This document shows positions 17,957 through 27,752 of a stretch of DNA of 64,000 nucleotides, piece by piece. A program made the position numbers and the translations under genes. Location: contig NZ_AP018052.1 of the NCBI RefSeq assembly GCF_002356355.1, positions 1,612,001 through 1,676,000 on the forward strand. Direction: 5' to 3'. Origin of the DNA: Thiohalobacter thiocyanaticus. GTDB taxonomy: Bacteria; Pseudomonadota; Gammaproteobacteria; Thiohalobacterales; Thiohalobacteraceae. The first letter of the stretch is position 1, and each line of letters starts with the position of its first letter. The notes under the pieces are model-generated. The model was not told where the DNA came from. It saw only the letters and a program-made list of their open reading frames with translations, and made no database searches.

Positions 17957-20458
17957 ATGGTTAGGAAAACGGCCTTAGTCACGGCCATGCTGGGCGCCTT
18001 CGCCAGTCATGCCTACGCCCTGGGACTGGGTGAAATCAAGCTAAACTCCGCCCTGCATCAGCCTCTGGACGCCGAGATCACCCTGTTGTCGGCCACGCCG
18101 GAGGAGGTCGATCAACTCAAGGTCCGGCTGGCTTCGCCCGAGGCCTATGCACAGGCCGGGGTCGAACGCATCTACCTGCACACCCGGCTGAAGTTCGCTG
18201 TCACCACCCGGCCCGACGGCACCGCCGTGATCAAGGTCACCAGTCAGGAGCCGGTGCGCGAGCCCTACCTCGATTTCATGGTGCAGGCCAGTTGGGCCAG
18301 CGGACAGCTGGTGCGCGAGTACACCATGCTGATCGATCCGCCCGCACTTATGCCCGCCGAGGCCCCGGCGCCGGCAGCCACCGCGCCGACCACTGCCCGC
18401 CAGGCCGTCCCGGCGCCGGCGCCTTCCCGGCCTGCCGACTCAGGCCGCCGGGAAGCGATCTTCACCGGTTCCGAGTACGGACCGGTGCAGCGCAACGACA
18501 CTTTGTGGAACATCGCCGAGAAGGTACGTCCCGATGCCGGGGTGAGCATGCAGCAGACCATGCTCGGCCTGGTGCGTGCCAACCCGGAGGCTTTCCAGCA
18601 CGGCAACGTCAACAGTCTCAAGGCCGGACATGTTCTGCGCGTACCGTCGCGGGAGGAGTTTACCTCCATCAGCCAGGCCGAGGCCCGGACCGAGGTCAGC
18701 CGGCATCACCGGCTGTGGCGCGAGGGTCGCAGTGACGAGACAGCCGCCGCACCGGCCGTCGGCAAGGTCGAGCGCGAGGCACCGGCCGCGGAAACAGCGG
18801 AGCCGGCGGTGTCCGCCGACGAGGCCGGCCCGGCCGCGACCGCAGGCGCTGATGCCCAACTCAAGCTGGTCACTCCCGATGCAGCCGATGCCGCCGCCGC
18901 TGCCGACGGTGCCGGGGGCGAGGCAGGCGCGGGCACCGAAGTGGAGCAGGTGCGTACGGAACTGGCACTGGCCGTGGAGGAACTCGAAGCTCAGCGTCAG
19001 CAGAACCAGGACCTCAATGAGCGGCTGGCCGACCTGGAGCAGCAGATCGCCCAATTGCATCGTCTGGTCCAGCTCAGTGATGACGAACTGGCCCGGATGC
19101 AGGGCTCGCTGGCCGGCGAAGAGGCAGTTGCCGCTGACGCGGGAGAGGAATCCCCCGTGCCTGCGCAGGAACAGATGACGGATGAAACCGCGGCTGCCGC
19201 GGCGCCGGATGAACTGGTCGCCGGGACCGAGCCGGTGGAACCCGCGCCGGCTGACGCGGCACCGGAGGCCCAGGCCGAACCCGCGCCGCCCGCCCTGCAG
19301 GAGGATATCCGCCAGCCCGCCCCGGCCCCGGCCGAAGAAGGCCTGCTCAGCCGTTTCCTGACCAATCCTCTGTGGCAGGCCGGCGCCGGTGCCGTTGCCC
19401 TGCTGCTGTTGATCCTGGCCTGGCTCGGGGCACGCAAGCGCCGCATGGCCACAACCGAGTTCAAGGAAAGCATTCTGGCCGAGCCCGGGGATAAGGGCGG
19501 CGCGGGAAGTGCATCCGCGGCGACTGCCGTCGGTGCCGCTGCCGGCGGAGCCGAGGCGGCGGCGGCCGAGCCGCAGGAAGAGGCGCCGGCGCCGGCGGCC
19601 TCCGGGGGGCCGCAGTCTGACTCCTCGCTGTTCACGGATTTTTCCGTCAGCGATATGGGTACCCTGCAGAACGAGGCCGAGGCCGATCCCATCGCCGAGG
19701 CGGACGTCTACCTTGCCTACGGCCGCTACCAGCAGGCCGAGGAACTGATCCGGGGTGCGCTGGACAACGATCCCGACAACGCCGACTACCGGCTCAAGCT
19801 GCTGGAAGTCTTCCATGCCGCCCGGAACCAGAGTGCCTTCGATACCGAGGCCGAGGCCTTGCTGGCCCGGTTGGAGAACCAGGAGGATCCCGCCTGGCAG
19901 CGGGTGGTGGAGATGGGACGCGAACTCAACCCCGGCAACAGCCTGTATCTGGCAGGCGGCGGTGCGGTCGAGGCGCCCGCGCCAGCCGAGCCGGAACTGA
20001 CCGACCTCGGTGGTATGGACACGAGCGATACCGGCCTGGACGAAGCCGGGACGGCCACTGCCGAATCCGAGGCGGGAGCCGAGGAGGACAACTCGCTCGA
20101 TTTCGATCTGGGCGAGTTGGAGAGCTTCGCTCCCGGAGACAGGGCTGAAACGGAAGGAGTCGAACCTGCCGAGGAGAAGGTGCCGGGTCTGGCCGACGAT
20201 GACGAAAACATGCTTGAGTTCGATCTCAGCGAGACTGACGAGGCGGCCGCGCCGGTCGGTGAAGCCGAGGAGGAAGTCGAAGTCGGCGAGGGTGAACTGC
20301 AGGCCGGCGATGAGGTCTCCACCAAGCTCGACCTTGCCCGTGCCTATATCGAGATGGGCGATCCGGAAGGTGCACGCAGCATCCTGGAAGAAGTTATGGA
20401 AGAGGGCAACCAGGCCCAGAAGTCCGAGGCGGAGACACTGATGAAGGAAGTCGTCTGA
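17957..20458 (+). CDS. fimV: FimV-type polar hub protein
   Basis: An 833-residue acidic protein. Order: signal peptide (1-22), conserved FimV N-terminal domain opening LGLGEIKLNSALHQPLDA, LysM peptidoglycan-binding domain (about 175-230, RNDTLWNIAEKV), Ala/Glu/Pro-rich linker, coiled coil (328-384), single transmembrane segment (473-491), TPR-like region (about 580-660), acidic linker, and the C-terminal FimV domain ending TLMKEVV. FimV anchors at the cell pole and organises type IV pili and cyclic-nucleotide signalling in Pseudomonas. GAGAGGA lies 5 bases before the ATG at 17957, preferred over an ATG at 17942. A strong terminator follows. Confidence 0.94.
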   Translation: MVRKTALVTAMLGAFASHAYALGLGEIKLNSALHQPLDAEITLLSATPEEVDQLKVRLASPEAYAQAGVERIYLHTRLKFAVTTRPDGTAVIKVTSQEPVREPYLDFMVQASWASGQLVREYTMLIDPPALMPAEAPAPAATAPTTARQAVPAPAPSRPADSGRREAIFTGSEYGPVQRNDTLWNIAEKVRPDAGVSMQQTMLGLVRANPEAFQHGNVNSLKAGHVLRVPSREEFTSISQAEARTEVSRHHRLWREGRSDETAAAPAVGKVEREAPAAETAEPAVSADEAGPAATAGADAQLKLVTPDAADAAAAADGAGGEAGAGTEVEQVRTELALAVEELEAQRQQNQDLNERLADLEQQIAQLHRLVQLSDDELARMQGSLAGEEAVAADAGEESPVPAQEQMTDETAAAAAPDELVAGTEPVEPAPADAAPEAQAEPAPPALQEDIRQPAPAPAEEGLLSRFLTNPLWQAGAGAVALLLLILAWLGARKRRMATTEFKESILAEPGDKGGAGSASAATAVGAAAGGAEAAAAEPQEEAPAPAASGGPQSDSSLFTDFSVSDMGTLQNEAEADPIAEADVYLAYGRYQQAEELIRGALDNDPDNADYRLKLLEVFHAARNQSAFDTEAEALLARLENQEDPAWQRVVEMGRELNPGNSLYLAGGGAVEAPAPAEPELTDLGGMDTSDTGLDEAGTATAESEAGAEEDNSLDFDLGELESFAPGDRAETEGVEPAEEKVPGLADDDENMLEFDLSETDEAAAPVGEAEEEVEVGEGELQAGDEVSTKLDLARAYIEMGDPEGARSILEEVMEEGNQAQKSEAETLMKEVV

Positions 20459-20484
20459 CGCCGACGGCGGGTCACTGTAGATAG

Positions 20485-20517
20485 CAAAGCCCGGCACCCG
20501 CCGGGCTTTGTTCTTTT
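20485..20517 (+). terminator. Rho-independent terminator after fimV
   Basis: A perfect 10-bp stem (20485-20494 with 20501-20510, CAAAGCCCGG) and a 6-base loop are followed by TTCTTTT. Confidence 0.93.
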
Positions 20518-20646
20518 CCAGCCTCTGCAGCCGGACTGCACCGGCGGCGGAGCGGAAATTGTGATGCCGCCCCTTGCATTCCCCGGCAACAGCTACGAAA
20601 CTCTGCGCGCTTCACCCCATAAATGAATAAACAAGGAGAGTCACCC

Positions 20647-20859
20647 ATGAACAGTAAGAATATGCTCAGCGTGCTGATGATCGCCCTCGGCCTGAGCCTG
20701 GCCGGCTGCGGCGAGAGCCAGGGTCCGGCGGAACAGGCCGGTGAGAAGATCGACGAGTCCATGGAAGCCACCACTGAAAAGCTCAAGGAAGCCGGCGAGG
20801 AAATGGGCGATGCCATGGAAGAGGCCGGCGACAAGGTGGAAGAAGCCACCGAAAACTGA
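20647..20859 (+). CDS. Small lipoprotein with charged helical body (70 aa)
   Basis: A short lipoprotein: the signal peptide ends in the lipobox LAGC, so the mature protein begins at a lipidated cysteine near residue 22. The remaining 48 residues are almost entirely charged and alanine-rich and repeat a pattern like EKIDESMEATTEKLKEAGEE, predicting one long amphipathic helix or coiled coil. AAGGAGAG precedes the ATG at 20647. Flanking terminators make it a single-gene unit. Such proteins are common in gammaproteobacterial envelopes, but I know no function. Confidence 0.8.
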   Translation: MNSKNMLSVLMIALGLSLAGCGESQGPAEQAGEKIDESMEATTEKLKEAGEEMGDAMEEAGDKVEEATEN

Positions 20860-20881
20860 CGGGCTTTGTTTGCCGATTTCC

Positions 20882-20905
20882 AAACCCGGCCCCGGCCGGG
20901 TTTTT
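20882..20905 (+). terminator. Rho-independent terminator after the small lipoprotein
   Basis: AAACCCGGCC and GGCCGGGTTT form a 10-bp stem with a two-base centre, or 9 bp with a 4-base loop, followed by further T residues. Confidence 0.85.
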
Positions 20906-20972
20906 CATGCCGGGATCAGTGGCTGTCGGCTTTGGCTGGCGTGCATCCCGATGCCGCGTATGACCTGACAAC

Positions 20973-21365
20973 CTATGAGAATGTATCGAGTGCGGCCTGC
21001 ATGTCTTTTTCCTCCACCGGCAATGTCAGCACCGCATGCAGCGTAAACAGTTCGGCCAGCCGCGGTACATACTGCGCCTCCGGCTTTTCCACCAGTACGA
21101 TCACTTTCGCCTCCGGAGCATATTTCTGCAGGCTGTACAGAAAGACATCCAGGTTGCAGACATTGACGCCTGCGTAGTTGTTGCCGTAGCCGTAGAAGAA
21201 CTCCGCCACGACCCAGTCGGGCGGGTTCTTCTTCAGTTCGTTGATCGCCTTGCGCTGGGAATTGAGCTTTATCTGCGCGATCCCGAGACGGCGATACAGC
21301 TGCGAGAAGTCCGGGTGCGCCGGCGACTCGATAATGGAATAGAGGACTTCTCTGCCGGCGGTCAT
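20973..21365 (-). CDS. Unknown protein following a methyltransferase (about 130 aa)
   Basis: Starts at the ATG at 21365, 5 bases after the stop of the methyltransferase gene, so the two are surely co-transcribed. The product begins MTAGREVLYSIIESPAHPDF and contains a long basic helix (RKAINELKKNPPDWVVAE), then FFYGYGNNYAGVNVCNLDVF and an alternating strand/helix end (EAKVIVLVEKPE; HAVLTLPVEEKD). This could be a small Rossmann-like or receiver-like alpha/beta fold, but I do not recognise a family. There is no signal peptide or membrane segment. The partnership with the methyltransferase is the main clue to its role. Confidence 0.7.
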   Translation of the reverse strand: MTAGREVLYSIIESPAHPDFSQLYRRLGIAQIKLNSQRKAINELKKNPPDWVVAEFFYGYGNNYAGVNVCNLDVFLYSLQKYAPEAKVIVLVEKPEAQYVPRLAELFTLHAVLTLPVEEKDMQAALDTFS

Positions 21366-21370
21366 CGGTC

Positions 21371-22132
21371 TCAGGGCCTGCGACGCAGGACCCAGATCTC
21401 CAGCAGCGACCACTCCTCACCGGGGTAGTTCTCCTGCTCCAGCGGCGACATGCGGCGGTGGCGGGTGGCCATGCTGCCGACGAACTCCAGGCGCTCCAGC
21501 AACAGGCGCTTGGTCTCGTCCGCCTTGTCCAGGCTGAAGGGATTGAGGAAGTTGACCAGCATGTAGCCCTCACGCGGAGCGCGGGCGAAGGCGTCGATCA
21601 GCGCCTTGATGACATCGGTTTCGAGATAGACCAGCGAGGCGGTGGAGATCACCACGTCGGCGTTTTCCATCGCCGCATCCACCGCCTGTTTCGCCTCGGC
21701 GGAAGGGGCGTTGAGATCGGCGACCACGGTGTCGTCGAACAGGCCGCAACTCTGGCCGTAGGCCATGGCGTTGCCGGAGATGTCGATGCCGGTGGTATGG
21801 GCCGGGAAGCGGCGCTCGGCCTCGATCCTCCGGCAGGCGTCGGTGTCACGCCAGTTGTGGCGGATGGCCTCGTAGTCCATGCCGTAGACGGTGGCCATGG
21901 TGGTGTTGCCGAAGCAGGCGCACAGGTCGACATAGCGCACCGTCTCGCCGCGGCCGGCCTTTTCCTGCACCCAGGGCAGGATCAGACGGTCGAACATCCG
22001 GCGGTTGAAGTCGTCCGAGATATAGTCCAGCGCATCCAGAATGCGCTCCTTGAAGGGAACGGGGGTCTCGGCAACGTAGATATCGTCAAAATGCTGTTTC
22101 TTCTCGTCGGTCTTGATCTTCGACTGGCTCAT
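21371..22132 (-). CDS. SAM-dependent methyltransferase-like protein of unknown target
   Basis: A 253-residue protein with a class I methyltransferase layout: a strand and loop at YVDLCACFGNTTMATVYG, an acidic second motif in TTGIDISGNAMAYG, the VVADLN segment, and ADVVISTASLVYLE, which fits motif IV. The glycine-rich motif I is unusual (DLCACFGNTT rather than DLGCGxG). The start at 22132 begins MSQSKIKTDEKKQHFDDIYV. A small orphan gene follows 5 bases after the stop. The substrate is not predictable; it could be a protein or a small molecule. Confidence 0.75.
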   Translation of the reverse strand: MSQSKIKTDEKKQHFDDIYVAETPVPFKERILDALDYISDDFNRRMFDRLILPWVQEKAGRGETVRYVDLCACFGNTTMATVYGMDYEAIRHNWRDTDACRRIEAERRFPAHTTGIDISGNAMAYGQSCGLFDDTVVADLNAPSAEAKQAVDAAMENADVVISTASLVYLETDVIKALIDAFARAPREGYMLVNFLNPFSLDKADETKRLLLERLEFVGSMATRHRRMSPLEQENYPGEEWSLLEIWVLRRRP

Positions 22133-22240
22133 GCTTCGTCTCAGTTGCTTCGGAATAGCGTGATCTTCCCGATCCTGCGGCTGGAAATCAACCTGGGGGA
22201 ATAATGGCCCAGGGAGGGTCGGTGCGGGTAGAATTCCTTC

Positions 22241-22951
22241 ATGTCCATCGCCTCCCCGTCCCCTGCCATCCGTATTCTGTCGTTGCTGGCATTCGCTGCC
22301 GGGCTGGCGCATGCCCGCGGGCCGGCGCTGCTGCTGGGTCTGGCCGGCCTGGCGGCGTTCGTGCTGCTGTCCTGGCCGGCGCGCGGTTCGCTGCGCATCC
22401 CCGGGGCCGGACAGGCGCTGCGACGGCTGCGCTGGCTGCTGCTCGCACTGGTGTTCGTCTACGGCTGGCTCACACCGGGTGAGGCGCTGATCCCGGTACT
22501 GGGGACCTTGTCGCCGAGTTGGCAGGGACTGGCCGCAGGTGGGGTGCGGGCGGTGATTCTGCTGGGGATGGTGCTGGCGGTCTATCTGCTGCTCACCACG
22601 ACGCCGCGGGAACAGCTGTTGACCGGGCTGGCCTGGCTCACCCGGCCGCTGCAGCGCCTCGGGCTGGATGCCCGCCGGCTGAATGTGCGCATCGTGCTCA
22701 CCCTGCAGCGGGTGCCGCAGGCGCAGGAGCTGATCCGGACATGGCAGGCGGAACTGCCGCCTCTGCGCCAGTGGCGTGCCTTCGCCGCGGCGCTGCCGGG
22801 TCTGTGGCAGCGGGTGCTGAAGGCGGCGGAAAATGACCCGCCGGTGGCGCTGGAGATCCCGGTGCAGGCGCGCCCGGCCTGGTGGGAATGGGCCTGGCCG
22901 GCCGGGATCGCGCTGGTCATGCTCATGCCCTGGTGGGTCGGAGTGGAATGA
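22241..22951 (+). CDS. CbiQ/EcfT-like transmembrane protein
   Basis: A 236-residue membrane protein with about five hydrophobic segments and a cytoplasmic amphipathic part reading TRPLQRLGLDARRLNVRIVL, which resembles the coupling region of energy-coupling-factor transporter T components. No ATPase or substrate-binding S component is next to it, so it may work with a dispersed system or be a divergent family member. The ATG at 22241 is 108 bases from the divergent methyltransferase. A purine-rich GGGAGGG at 22213 is too far away to be a normal ribosome site. The family call is moderate. Confidence 0.6.
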   Translation: MSIASPSPAIRILSLLAFAAGLAHARGPALLLGLAGLAAFVLLSWPARGSLRIPGAGQALRRLRWLLLALVFVYGWLTPGEALIPVLGTLSPSWQGLAAGGVRAVILLGMVLAVYLLLTTTPREQLLTGLAWLTRPLQRLGLDARRLNVRIVLTLQRVPQAQELIRTWQAELPPLRQWRAFAAALPGLWQRVLKAAENDPPVALEIPVQARPAWWEWAWPAGIALVMLMPWWVGVE

Positions 22952-23029
22952 ATGGCATGAGCGCCCTCAAGCCTCTGGTTGCATTTTCCCGCCCCGGTTC
23001 GCAGACAGCGCCACAGGGACTTCTCTGTG

Positions 23030-23059
23030 TCTCTGCGCCTTTGCGTTCTCCGCGTTCCC
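23030..23059. repeat. Half copy of the AACGCAGAGG repeat family
   Basis: A single arm reads TCTCTGCGCCTTTGCGTTCT, followed by CCGCGTTCCC. No partner arm is found between the upstream gene and truA, so this looks like a decayed or solo element in the 133-base gap. Confidence 0.55.
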
Positions 23060-23084
23060 GTCGCTGCCGTGGAGAGAAACCCTG

Positions 23085-23864
23085 ATGCGCATCGCCCTGG
23101 GCATCGAATACGACGGCAGCGCCTTCAACGGCTGGCAGCGCCAGAGCCACGCCCCCAGCGTACAGGCCGCGCTGGAACAGGCCCTGTCGAAGGTGGCGGA
23201 TCATCCGGTGAGCGTGGTCTGTGCCGGGCGTACCGACACCGGTGTGCATGCCACTGCCCAGGTCGTGCACTTCGATACCCATGCCGGGCGCAGTATGCGC
23301 TCCTGGCTGCTGGGCGGTAATTCCAATCTGCCGCCGGAGGTCGCGATCACCTGGGTGCGGCCGATCAGCGAGGATTTCCACGCCCGGTTCAGGGCCACGG
23401 CACGCCAGTACCGCTACCTCATCCTCAACCGCGGTCATCGCCCGGCCCTGCTGCGTAAGCGGGTGTGCTGGGAGCATCGTCCATTGGATGTCGAGGCCAT
23501 GCAGGCCGCCGCCCGTCCGCTGCTGGGCGAGCACGATTTCTCCGCCTTCCGGGCCCTGGCCTGCCAGGCCAGACACCCGGTGCGTACCCTGCACCGGCTG
23601 GAGTTGCAGCGCCGGGGCGACCTGATCCTGCTCGACATCGAGGCCAATGCCTTCCTGCACCATATGGTGCGCAACATCGCCGGCAGCCTGATTGCGGTGG
23701 GTCGGGGCGAGCAGCCGGTGGACTGGCTGGCCGGACTGCTGGCCGGCCGCGACCGCTCGCGCAGCGGCATCACGGCGCCGGCCGGTGGGTTGTATTTCGT
23801 CAAGGTGGCATATCCATCGGAGTTCGCTCTGCCCGGGGAGGCGGTGCTGCCGGACATAGGCTGA
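23085..23864 (+). CDS. truA: tRNA pseudouridine(38-40) synthase
   Basis: A 259-residue protein beginning MRIALGIEYDGSAFNGWQRQ. The catalytic aspartate is D51 in CAGRTDTGVHA, and the family segments QYRYLILNR and NAFLHHMVRNIAGSL are present. It isomerises uridines 38-40 in the anticodon arm of several tRNAs. GGAGAG precedes the ATG by 8 bases. Its place between fimV and trpF matches the Pseudomonas order, with the EcfT-like gene as an extra. Confidence 0.96.
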   Translation: MRIALGIEYDGSAFNGWQRQSHAPSVQAALEQALSKVADHPVSVVCAGRTDTGVHATAQVVHFDTHAGRSMRSWLLGGNSNLPPEVAITWVRPISEDFHARFRATARQYRYLILNRGHRPALLRKRVCWEHRPLDVEAMQAAARPLLGEHDFSAFRALACQARHPVRTLHRLELQRRGDLILLDIEANAFLHHMVRNIAGSLIAVGRGEQPVDWLAGLLAGRDRSRSGITAPAGGLYFVKVAYPSEFALPGEAVLPDIG

Positions 23865-23976
23865 TCCGACCCACATCTGAATGCTTTCGTGCCTGCGGGC
23901 TGCAAAAAGCTGCAATTCCCCTGCAGTTGTGACAGGATTGCGGGTTTCACCCCAGCGAGAATCCGGTAGCCTGTGC

Positions 23977-24603
23977 ATGCGCGTGCGCGTTAAAATCTGC
24001 GGTATCACCCGGTCCGACGACGGTGTGGCCGCTGCGGCCGCCGGCGCCGATGCCATCGGGCTGGTGTTCTATGAGCGCAGCCCGCGCGCGGTTGACATCG
24101 AGCAGGCCCGGGCTGTCATCGCGGCGCTGCCGCCATTCGTGTGCAAGGTGGGGTTGTTCGTGGATGCCGCTGCCGAGACGGTGCGTGCACACCTCGAGGC
24201 ACTGCCGCTGGACCTGCTGCAGTTCCACGGCGACGAAACGCCGGAGTTCTGTGATGGCCTGGGGCATCCCTACATCAAGGCCCTGCGCATGCACCCGGAG
24301 ATGGATGTGGCTGCGGCGATGCAGGCCTGGCGCGGGGCCGCCGGCATTCTGCTGGATGCCTGGCACCCGGCCGTGCCGGGCGGCAGCGGCGAGCGCTTCG
24401 ACTGGGCCCGCATTCCGCCCGAGCGGCCGCGACCGCTGATCCTGGCCGGGGGGCTGGATGCCGGCAATGTGGAGCAGGCCGTGCGCAGCACCCGTCCCTA
24501 TGCCGTGGATGTCAGCAGCGGCGTGGAGCAGGACAAGGGGATCAAAGATCCGGCGAAGATCGCCGCCTTCATCCAAGGAGTCAACCGTGTCAACACCGAC
24601 TGA
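23977..24603 (+). CDS. trpF: Phosphoribosylanthranilate isomerase
   Basis: A 208-residue TIM-barrel enzyme. The opening [10 protein letters not shown] carries the catalytic cysteine; [11 protein letters not shown] holds the second conserved region; and the phosphate-binding end reads [12 protein letters not shown] and [17 protein letters not shown]. It converts phosphoribosylanthranilate to CdRP in tryptophan synthesis. The start at 23977 was chosen because it gives the family N-terminus. Its last 17 bases overlap trpB, which begins at an upstream GTG inside trpF. Confidence 0.96.
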   Translation: MRVRVKICGITRSDDGVAAAAAGADAIGLVFYERSPRAVDIEQARAVIAALPPFVCKVGLFVDAAAETVRAHLEALPLDLLQFHGDETPEFCDGLGHPYIKALRMHPEMDVAAAMQAWRGAAGILLDAWHPAVPGGSGERFDWARIPPERPRPLILAGGLDAGNVEQAVRSTRPYAVDVSSGVEQDKGIKDPAKIAAFIQGVNRVNTD

Positions 24604-25816
24604 GGCCATGGCGCCGCTGCACTTCACCGACCTGCCCGATGCCAACGGGCACTTCGGGCCCTATGGCGGGCGCTTCGTTGCCGAGACCCTGATGGAGCCC
24701 ATCGAGGAGTTGCGCCAGGCCTACGAAACGCTGAAGAGCGATCCCGATTTCCAGGCCGAACTGGACCGCGACCTGCATTACTATGTCGGCCGGCCCTCGC
24801 CGCTGTATCACGCCGAGCGCTGGAGCCGGCACCTGGGCGGGGCGCAGATCTACCTCAAGCGCGAGGATCTCAACCACACCGGCGCGCACAAGATCAACAA
24901 CACCGTCGGCCAGGCCCTGCTGGCCCGCCACATGGGCAAGACCCGCATCATCGGCGAGACCGGCGCCGGCCAGCACGGCGTGGCCACCGCCACCGTCGCC
25001 GCGCGGCTGGGCATGGAATGCGTCATCTACATGGGCGCCGAGGACATGAAGCGCCAGTCCAGCAACGTCTACCGCATGCGCCTGCTGGGTGCCGAGGTGG
25101 TGGGCGTGGAATCCGGCTCGAAGACCCTCAAGGATGCACTCAACGAGGCCATGCGCGACTGGGTCACCAATGTCGACAACACCTTCTATATCATCGGCAC
25201 CGTCGCCGGGCCGCATCCCTATCCGGCCATGGTGCGCGACTTCCAGGCCGTGATCGGCCGTGAGGCGCGCCAACAGATCCAGGCGCAGGCCGGCCGGCTG
25301 CCGGATGCCCTGATCGCCTGCGTCGGCGGCGGCTCCAACGCCATCGGGCTGTTCCATCCCTTCCTCGATGACAGGGACGTGGCCCTGTACGGGGTCGAGG
25401 GCGGCGGCGACGGCTTAGACTCCGGTCGCCATGCCGCGCCCCTGTGCGCCGGCCGTCCGGGCGTGCTGCACGGCAACCGCACCTACCTGATGGAAGACAA
25501 CGACGGCCTGATCACCGAAACCCATTCCATCTCCGCCGGCCTGGACTACCCCGGTGTGGGCCCCGAGCATGCCTGGCTCAAGGACAGCGGCCGTGCCCGT
25601 TATGTGGCCGTCACCGACAGCGAGGCGCTGCAGGGCTTCCACGATCTGACCCGCATGGAAGGCATCATCCCGGCGCTGGAATCCAGTCATGCCCTGGCCT
25701 ATGCCACCAAGCTGGCGCCGACCATGGCGCAGGACCAGATCATCATCGTCAATCTGTCCGGGCGCGGTGACAAGGACATACACACCGTCGCGGCGCACGA
25801 GGGGATCGAGGTATGA
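24587..25816 (+). CDS. trpB: Tryptophan synthase beta chain
   Basis: A 409-residue PLP enzyme. The PLP lysine is K102 in [11 protein letters not shown]; the glutamate region GETGAGQHG and the phosphate loop [10 protein letters not shown] are intact. It condenses indole with serine to give tryptophan. I chose the GTG at 24587 ([13 protein letters not shown]) because AAGGAG stands 6 bases upstream, while the internal ATG at 24608 has no ribosome site. This start lies inside trpF, coupling the two genes; the stop overlaps trpA (ATGA). Confidence 0.96.
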   Translation: MSTPTEAMAPLHFTDLPDANGHFGPYGGRFVAETLMEPIEELRQAYETLKSDPDFQAELDRDLHYYVGRPSPLYHAERWSRHLGGAQIYLKREDLNHTGAHKINNTVGQALLARHMGKTRIIGETGAGQHGVATATVAARLGMECVIYMGAEDMKRQSSNVYRMRLLGAEVVGVESGSKTLKDALNEAMRDWVTNVDNTFYIIGTVAGPHPYPAMVRDFQAVIGREARQQIQAQAGRLPDALIACVGGGSNAIGLFHPFLDDRDVALYGVEGGGDGLDSGRHAAPLCAGRPGVLHGNRTYLMEDNDGLITETHSISAGLDYPGVGPEHAWLKDSGRARYVAVTDSEALQGFHDLTRMEGIIPALESSHALAYATKLAPTMAQDQIIIVNLSGRGDKDIHTVAAHEGIEV

Positions 25817-26640
25817 GCCGCATCGAGGGCCGCTTCGAGGCGTTGCGCCAGACCGGCAGGAAGGCGCTGATCCCCTATATCACCGCCGGTGACCCCGACC
25901 CCGACAGCACCGTGCCGTTGATGCATGCCATGGTCGAGGCCGGCGCCGACATCATCGAACTGGGCGTCCCCTTTTCCGACCCCATGGCCGACGGGCCGGT
26001 CATTCAGGCCGCCTGCGAGCGGGCGTTGAAGCATCATGTGAGCCTGCGCCGGGTACTGGAAATGGTGGCCGGGTTCCGCCGTGACAACGACGAGACCCCG
26101 GTGCTGCTGATGGGCTATCTCAATCCCATCGAGGCCATGGGCTACGCCGGCTTCGCCGCCGCCGCGCAGCAGGCGGGGGTGGACGGGGTGCTGACCGTGG
26201 ATCTGCCGCCGGAGGAGGCGGGGGAACTGGCCGGCGAACTCAAGGGCCATGGCATCGATCCCATCTTCCTGCTCTCGCCCACCACCACCGATGCGCGCGT
26301 GGCGCGCATCGCCGAGCAGGCCAGCGGTTTTCTGTACTATGTCTCGTTCAAGGGCGTGACCGGTGCCACCCGGCTGGACGTGGACGCGGTGGCCGAGAAG
26401 GTCGGCCATCTCAAATCCATCGCAGCGCTGCCCATCGGGGTGGGTTTCGGCATCCGCGATGCCGAATCGGCCGCACGGGTGAGTCGGGCCGCGGATGCCG
26501 TAATCGTCGGCAGTGCGCTGGTGCGCCACATCGCCGAGGCGAGCGGGCATCCCGAGGTCATCAGGGAGAAGGTGGCCGAAGAACTGCGCGCCATGCGCGC
26601 TGCCATGGACGCTACGCAGCCGGCTGCTGCCGTCTCGTGA
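25813..26640 (+). CDS. trpA: Tryptophan synthase alpha chain
   Basis: A 275-residue TIM barrel. The catalytic glutamate is in [17 protein letters not shown], and that segment also holds the catalytic aspartate; the phosphate site is [11 protein letters not shown]. It splits indoleglycerol phosphate and channels indole to TrpB. The ATG overlaps the trpB stop by 4 bases. In Pseudomonas trpBA sits elsewhere under TrpI control; here it lies inside the trpF-accD block, as in many other proteobacteria. Confidence 0.96.
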   Translation: MSRIEGRFEALRQTGRKALIPYITAGDPDPDSTVPLMHAMVEAGADIIELGVPFSDPMADGPVIQAACERALKHHVSLRRVLEMVAGFRRDNDETPVLLMGYLNPIEAMGYAGFAAAAQQAGVDGVLTVDLPPEEAGELAGELKGHGIDPIFLLSPTTTDARVARIAEQASGFLYYVSFKGVTGATRLDVDAVAEKVGHLKSIAALPIGVGFGIRDAESAARVSRAADAVIVGSALVRHIAEASGHPEVIREKVAEELRAMRAAMDATQPAAAVS

Positions 26641-26714
26641 AGCCGGGGATTGCGTGACCCCGCCGGTCCCGGGCGCCGTCCGCACCTCTGACAACTGGAT
26701 ATCGAGAGTTATAC

Positions 26715-27575
26715 ATGAGCTGGTTCGAGAAACTGATGCCCACGCGCATCCGCACCGAAGGCGGTAACAAGCGTACCGTGCCGGAAGGGCTGTGGACCAA
26801 GTGTGACGCCTGCAGTTCGGTGATCTACCGTGCCGAGCTGGAGCGCAACCTGGAGGTCTGCCCCAAGTGCGGCCATCACATGCGCATCCGTGCCCGCCGC
26901 CGGCTGCAGACCTTCCTGGACGAGGCCGGGCGCGAGGAGTTGTTTGCCGGCATCGAACCCGTCGATATCCTGAAATTCCGTGACAGCAAGAAGTACCGCG
27001 ATCGGCTCAACCAGGCGCAGAAATCCACTGGTGAGTCCGATGCGCTGATCGTCATGCAGGGTCAGGTGCAGGGGCTGCCGTTGGTCGCCAGCGCCTTCGA
27101 CTTCGCCTTCATGGGCGGTTCCATGGGTTCGGTGGTGGGCGAGCGCTTCGTGCGCGCCGTGAACCACTGCCTGGACAACGAACTGCCGCTGGTGTGCTTC
27201 TCCGCCAGCGGCGGCGCCCGCATGCAGGAGGCACTGTTCTCACTGATGCAGATGGCCAAGACCAGTGCCGCGCTGGGACGCATGCGGCAGGCCGGACTGC
27301 CCTTCATCTCGGTGCTGACCGACCCGACCATGGGCGGCGTGTCCGCCAGCCTGGCCATGCTGGGCGACGTGCACATTGCCGAACCCAATGCGCTGATCGG
27401 CTTCGCCGGCCCGCGCGTGATCGAGCAGACCGTGCGCGAGACCCTGCCGGAAGGCTTTCAGCGCAGCGAATTCCTGCTGGAGCATGGGGCGATCGACATG
27501 ATCGTTGACCGGCGCGAGATGCGCGACAGGGTCGCCCGGTTACTGGCCATCTTTATGCATCGCAGTGCATCCTAG
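26715..27575 (+). CDS. accD: Acetyl-CoA carboxylase carboxyltransferase subunit beta
   Basis: A 286-residue protein. An N-terminal C4 zinc ribbon uses C30, C33, C49 and C52 (CDAC...CPKC). The crotonase-fold carboxyltransferase domain follows, with [24 protein letters not shown] and [13 protein letters not shown]. With AccA it transfers the carboxyl group from biotin to acetyl-CoA, the first step of fatty acid synthesis. It starts [12 protein letters not shown], usual for the family. It follows trpA after 74 bases, a conserved association. Confidence 0.97.
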   Translation: MSWFEKLMPTRIRTEGGNKRTVPEGLWTKCDACSSVIYRAELERNLEVCPKCGHHMRIRARRRLQTFLDEAGREELFAGIEPVDILKFRDSKKYRDRLNQAQKSTGESDALIVMQGQVQGLPLVASAFDFAFMGGSMGSVVGERFVRAVNHCLDNELPLVCFSASGGARMQEALFSLMQMAKTSAALGRMRQAGLPFISVLTDPTMGGVSASLAMLGDVHIAEPNALIGFAGPRVIEQTVRETLPEGFQRSEFLLEHGAIDMIVDRREMRDRVARLLAIFMHRSAS

Positions 27576-27618
27576 AATCTCCTGCATCAGCCGCTTCCAC
27601 CCCTGAATGAAAGTCTTA

Positions 27619-27700
27619 CGTCATTGCGAGGCGCGTAGCGACGTGGCAATCCCGCAACGGATGAGGCGGTGTTACGAGATTGCCGCGCTGCGCTCAAGCC
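27619..27700. repeat. CATTGCGAG palindrome with truncated right arm
   Basis: The left arm, CGTCATTGCGAGGCGCGTAG, runs to 27651. The right arm, ACGAGATTGCCGCGCTGCGC, at 27675-27694 ends in TCAAGCC instead of the expected TCGCAATGAC, so the distal part has been lost. It lies between accD and folC. Confidence 0.75.
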
Positions 27701-27752
27701 AGCCCCCAGAGCTCCATTACGGGTACCCCACCCTCCGGGGCCAGGCACCGCA

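Noticed and set aside
23865-23976. A Trp leader peptide/attenuator before trpF
   Set aside because: No run of tryptophan codons and no terminator hairpin lies between truA and trpF.
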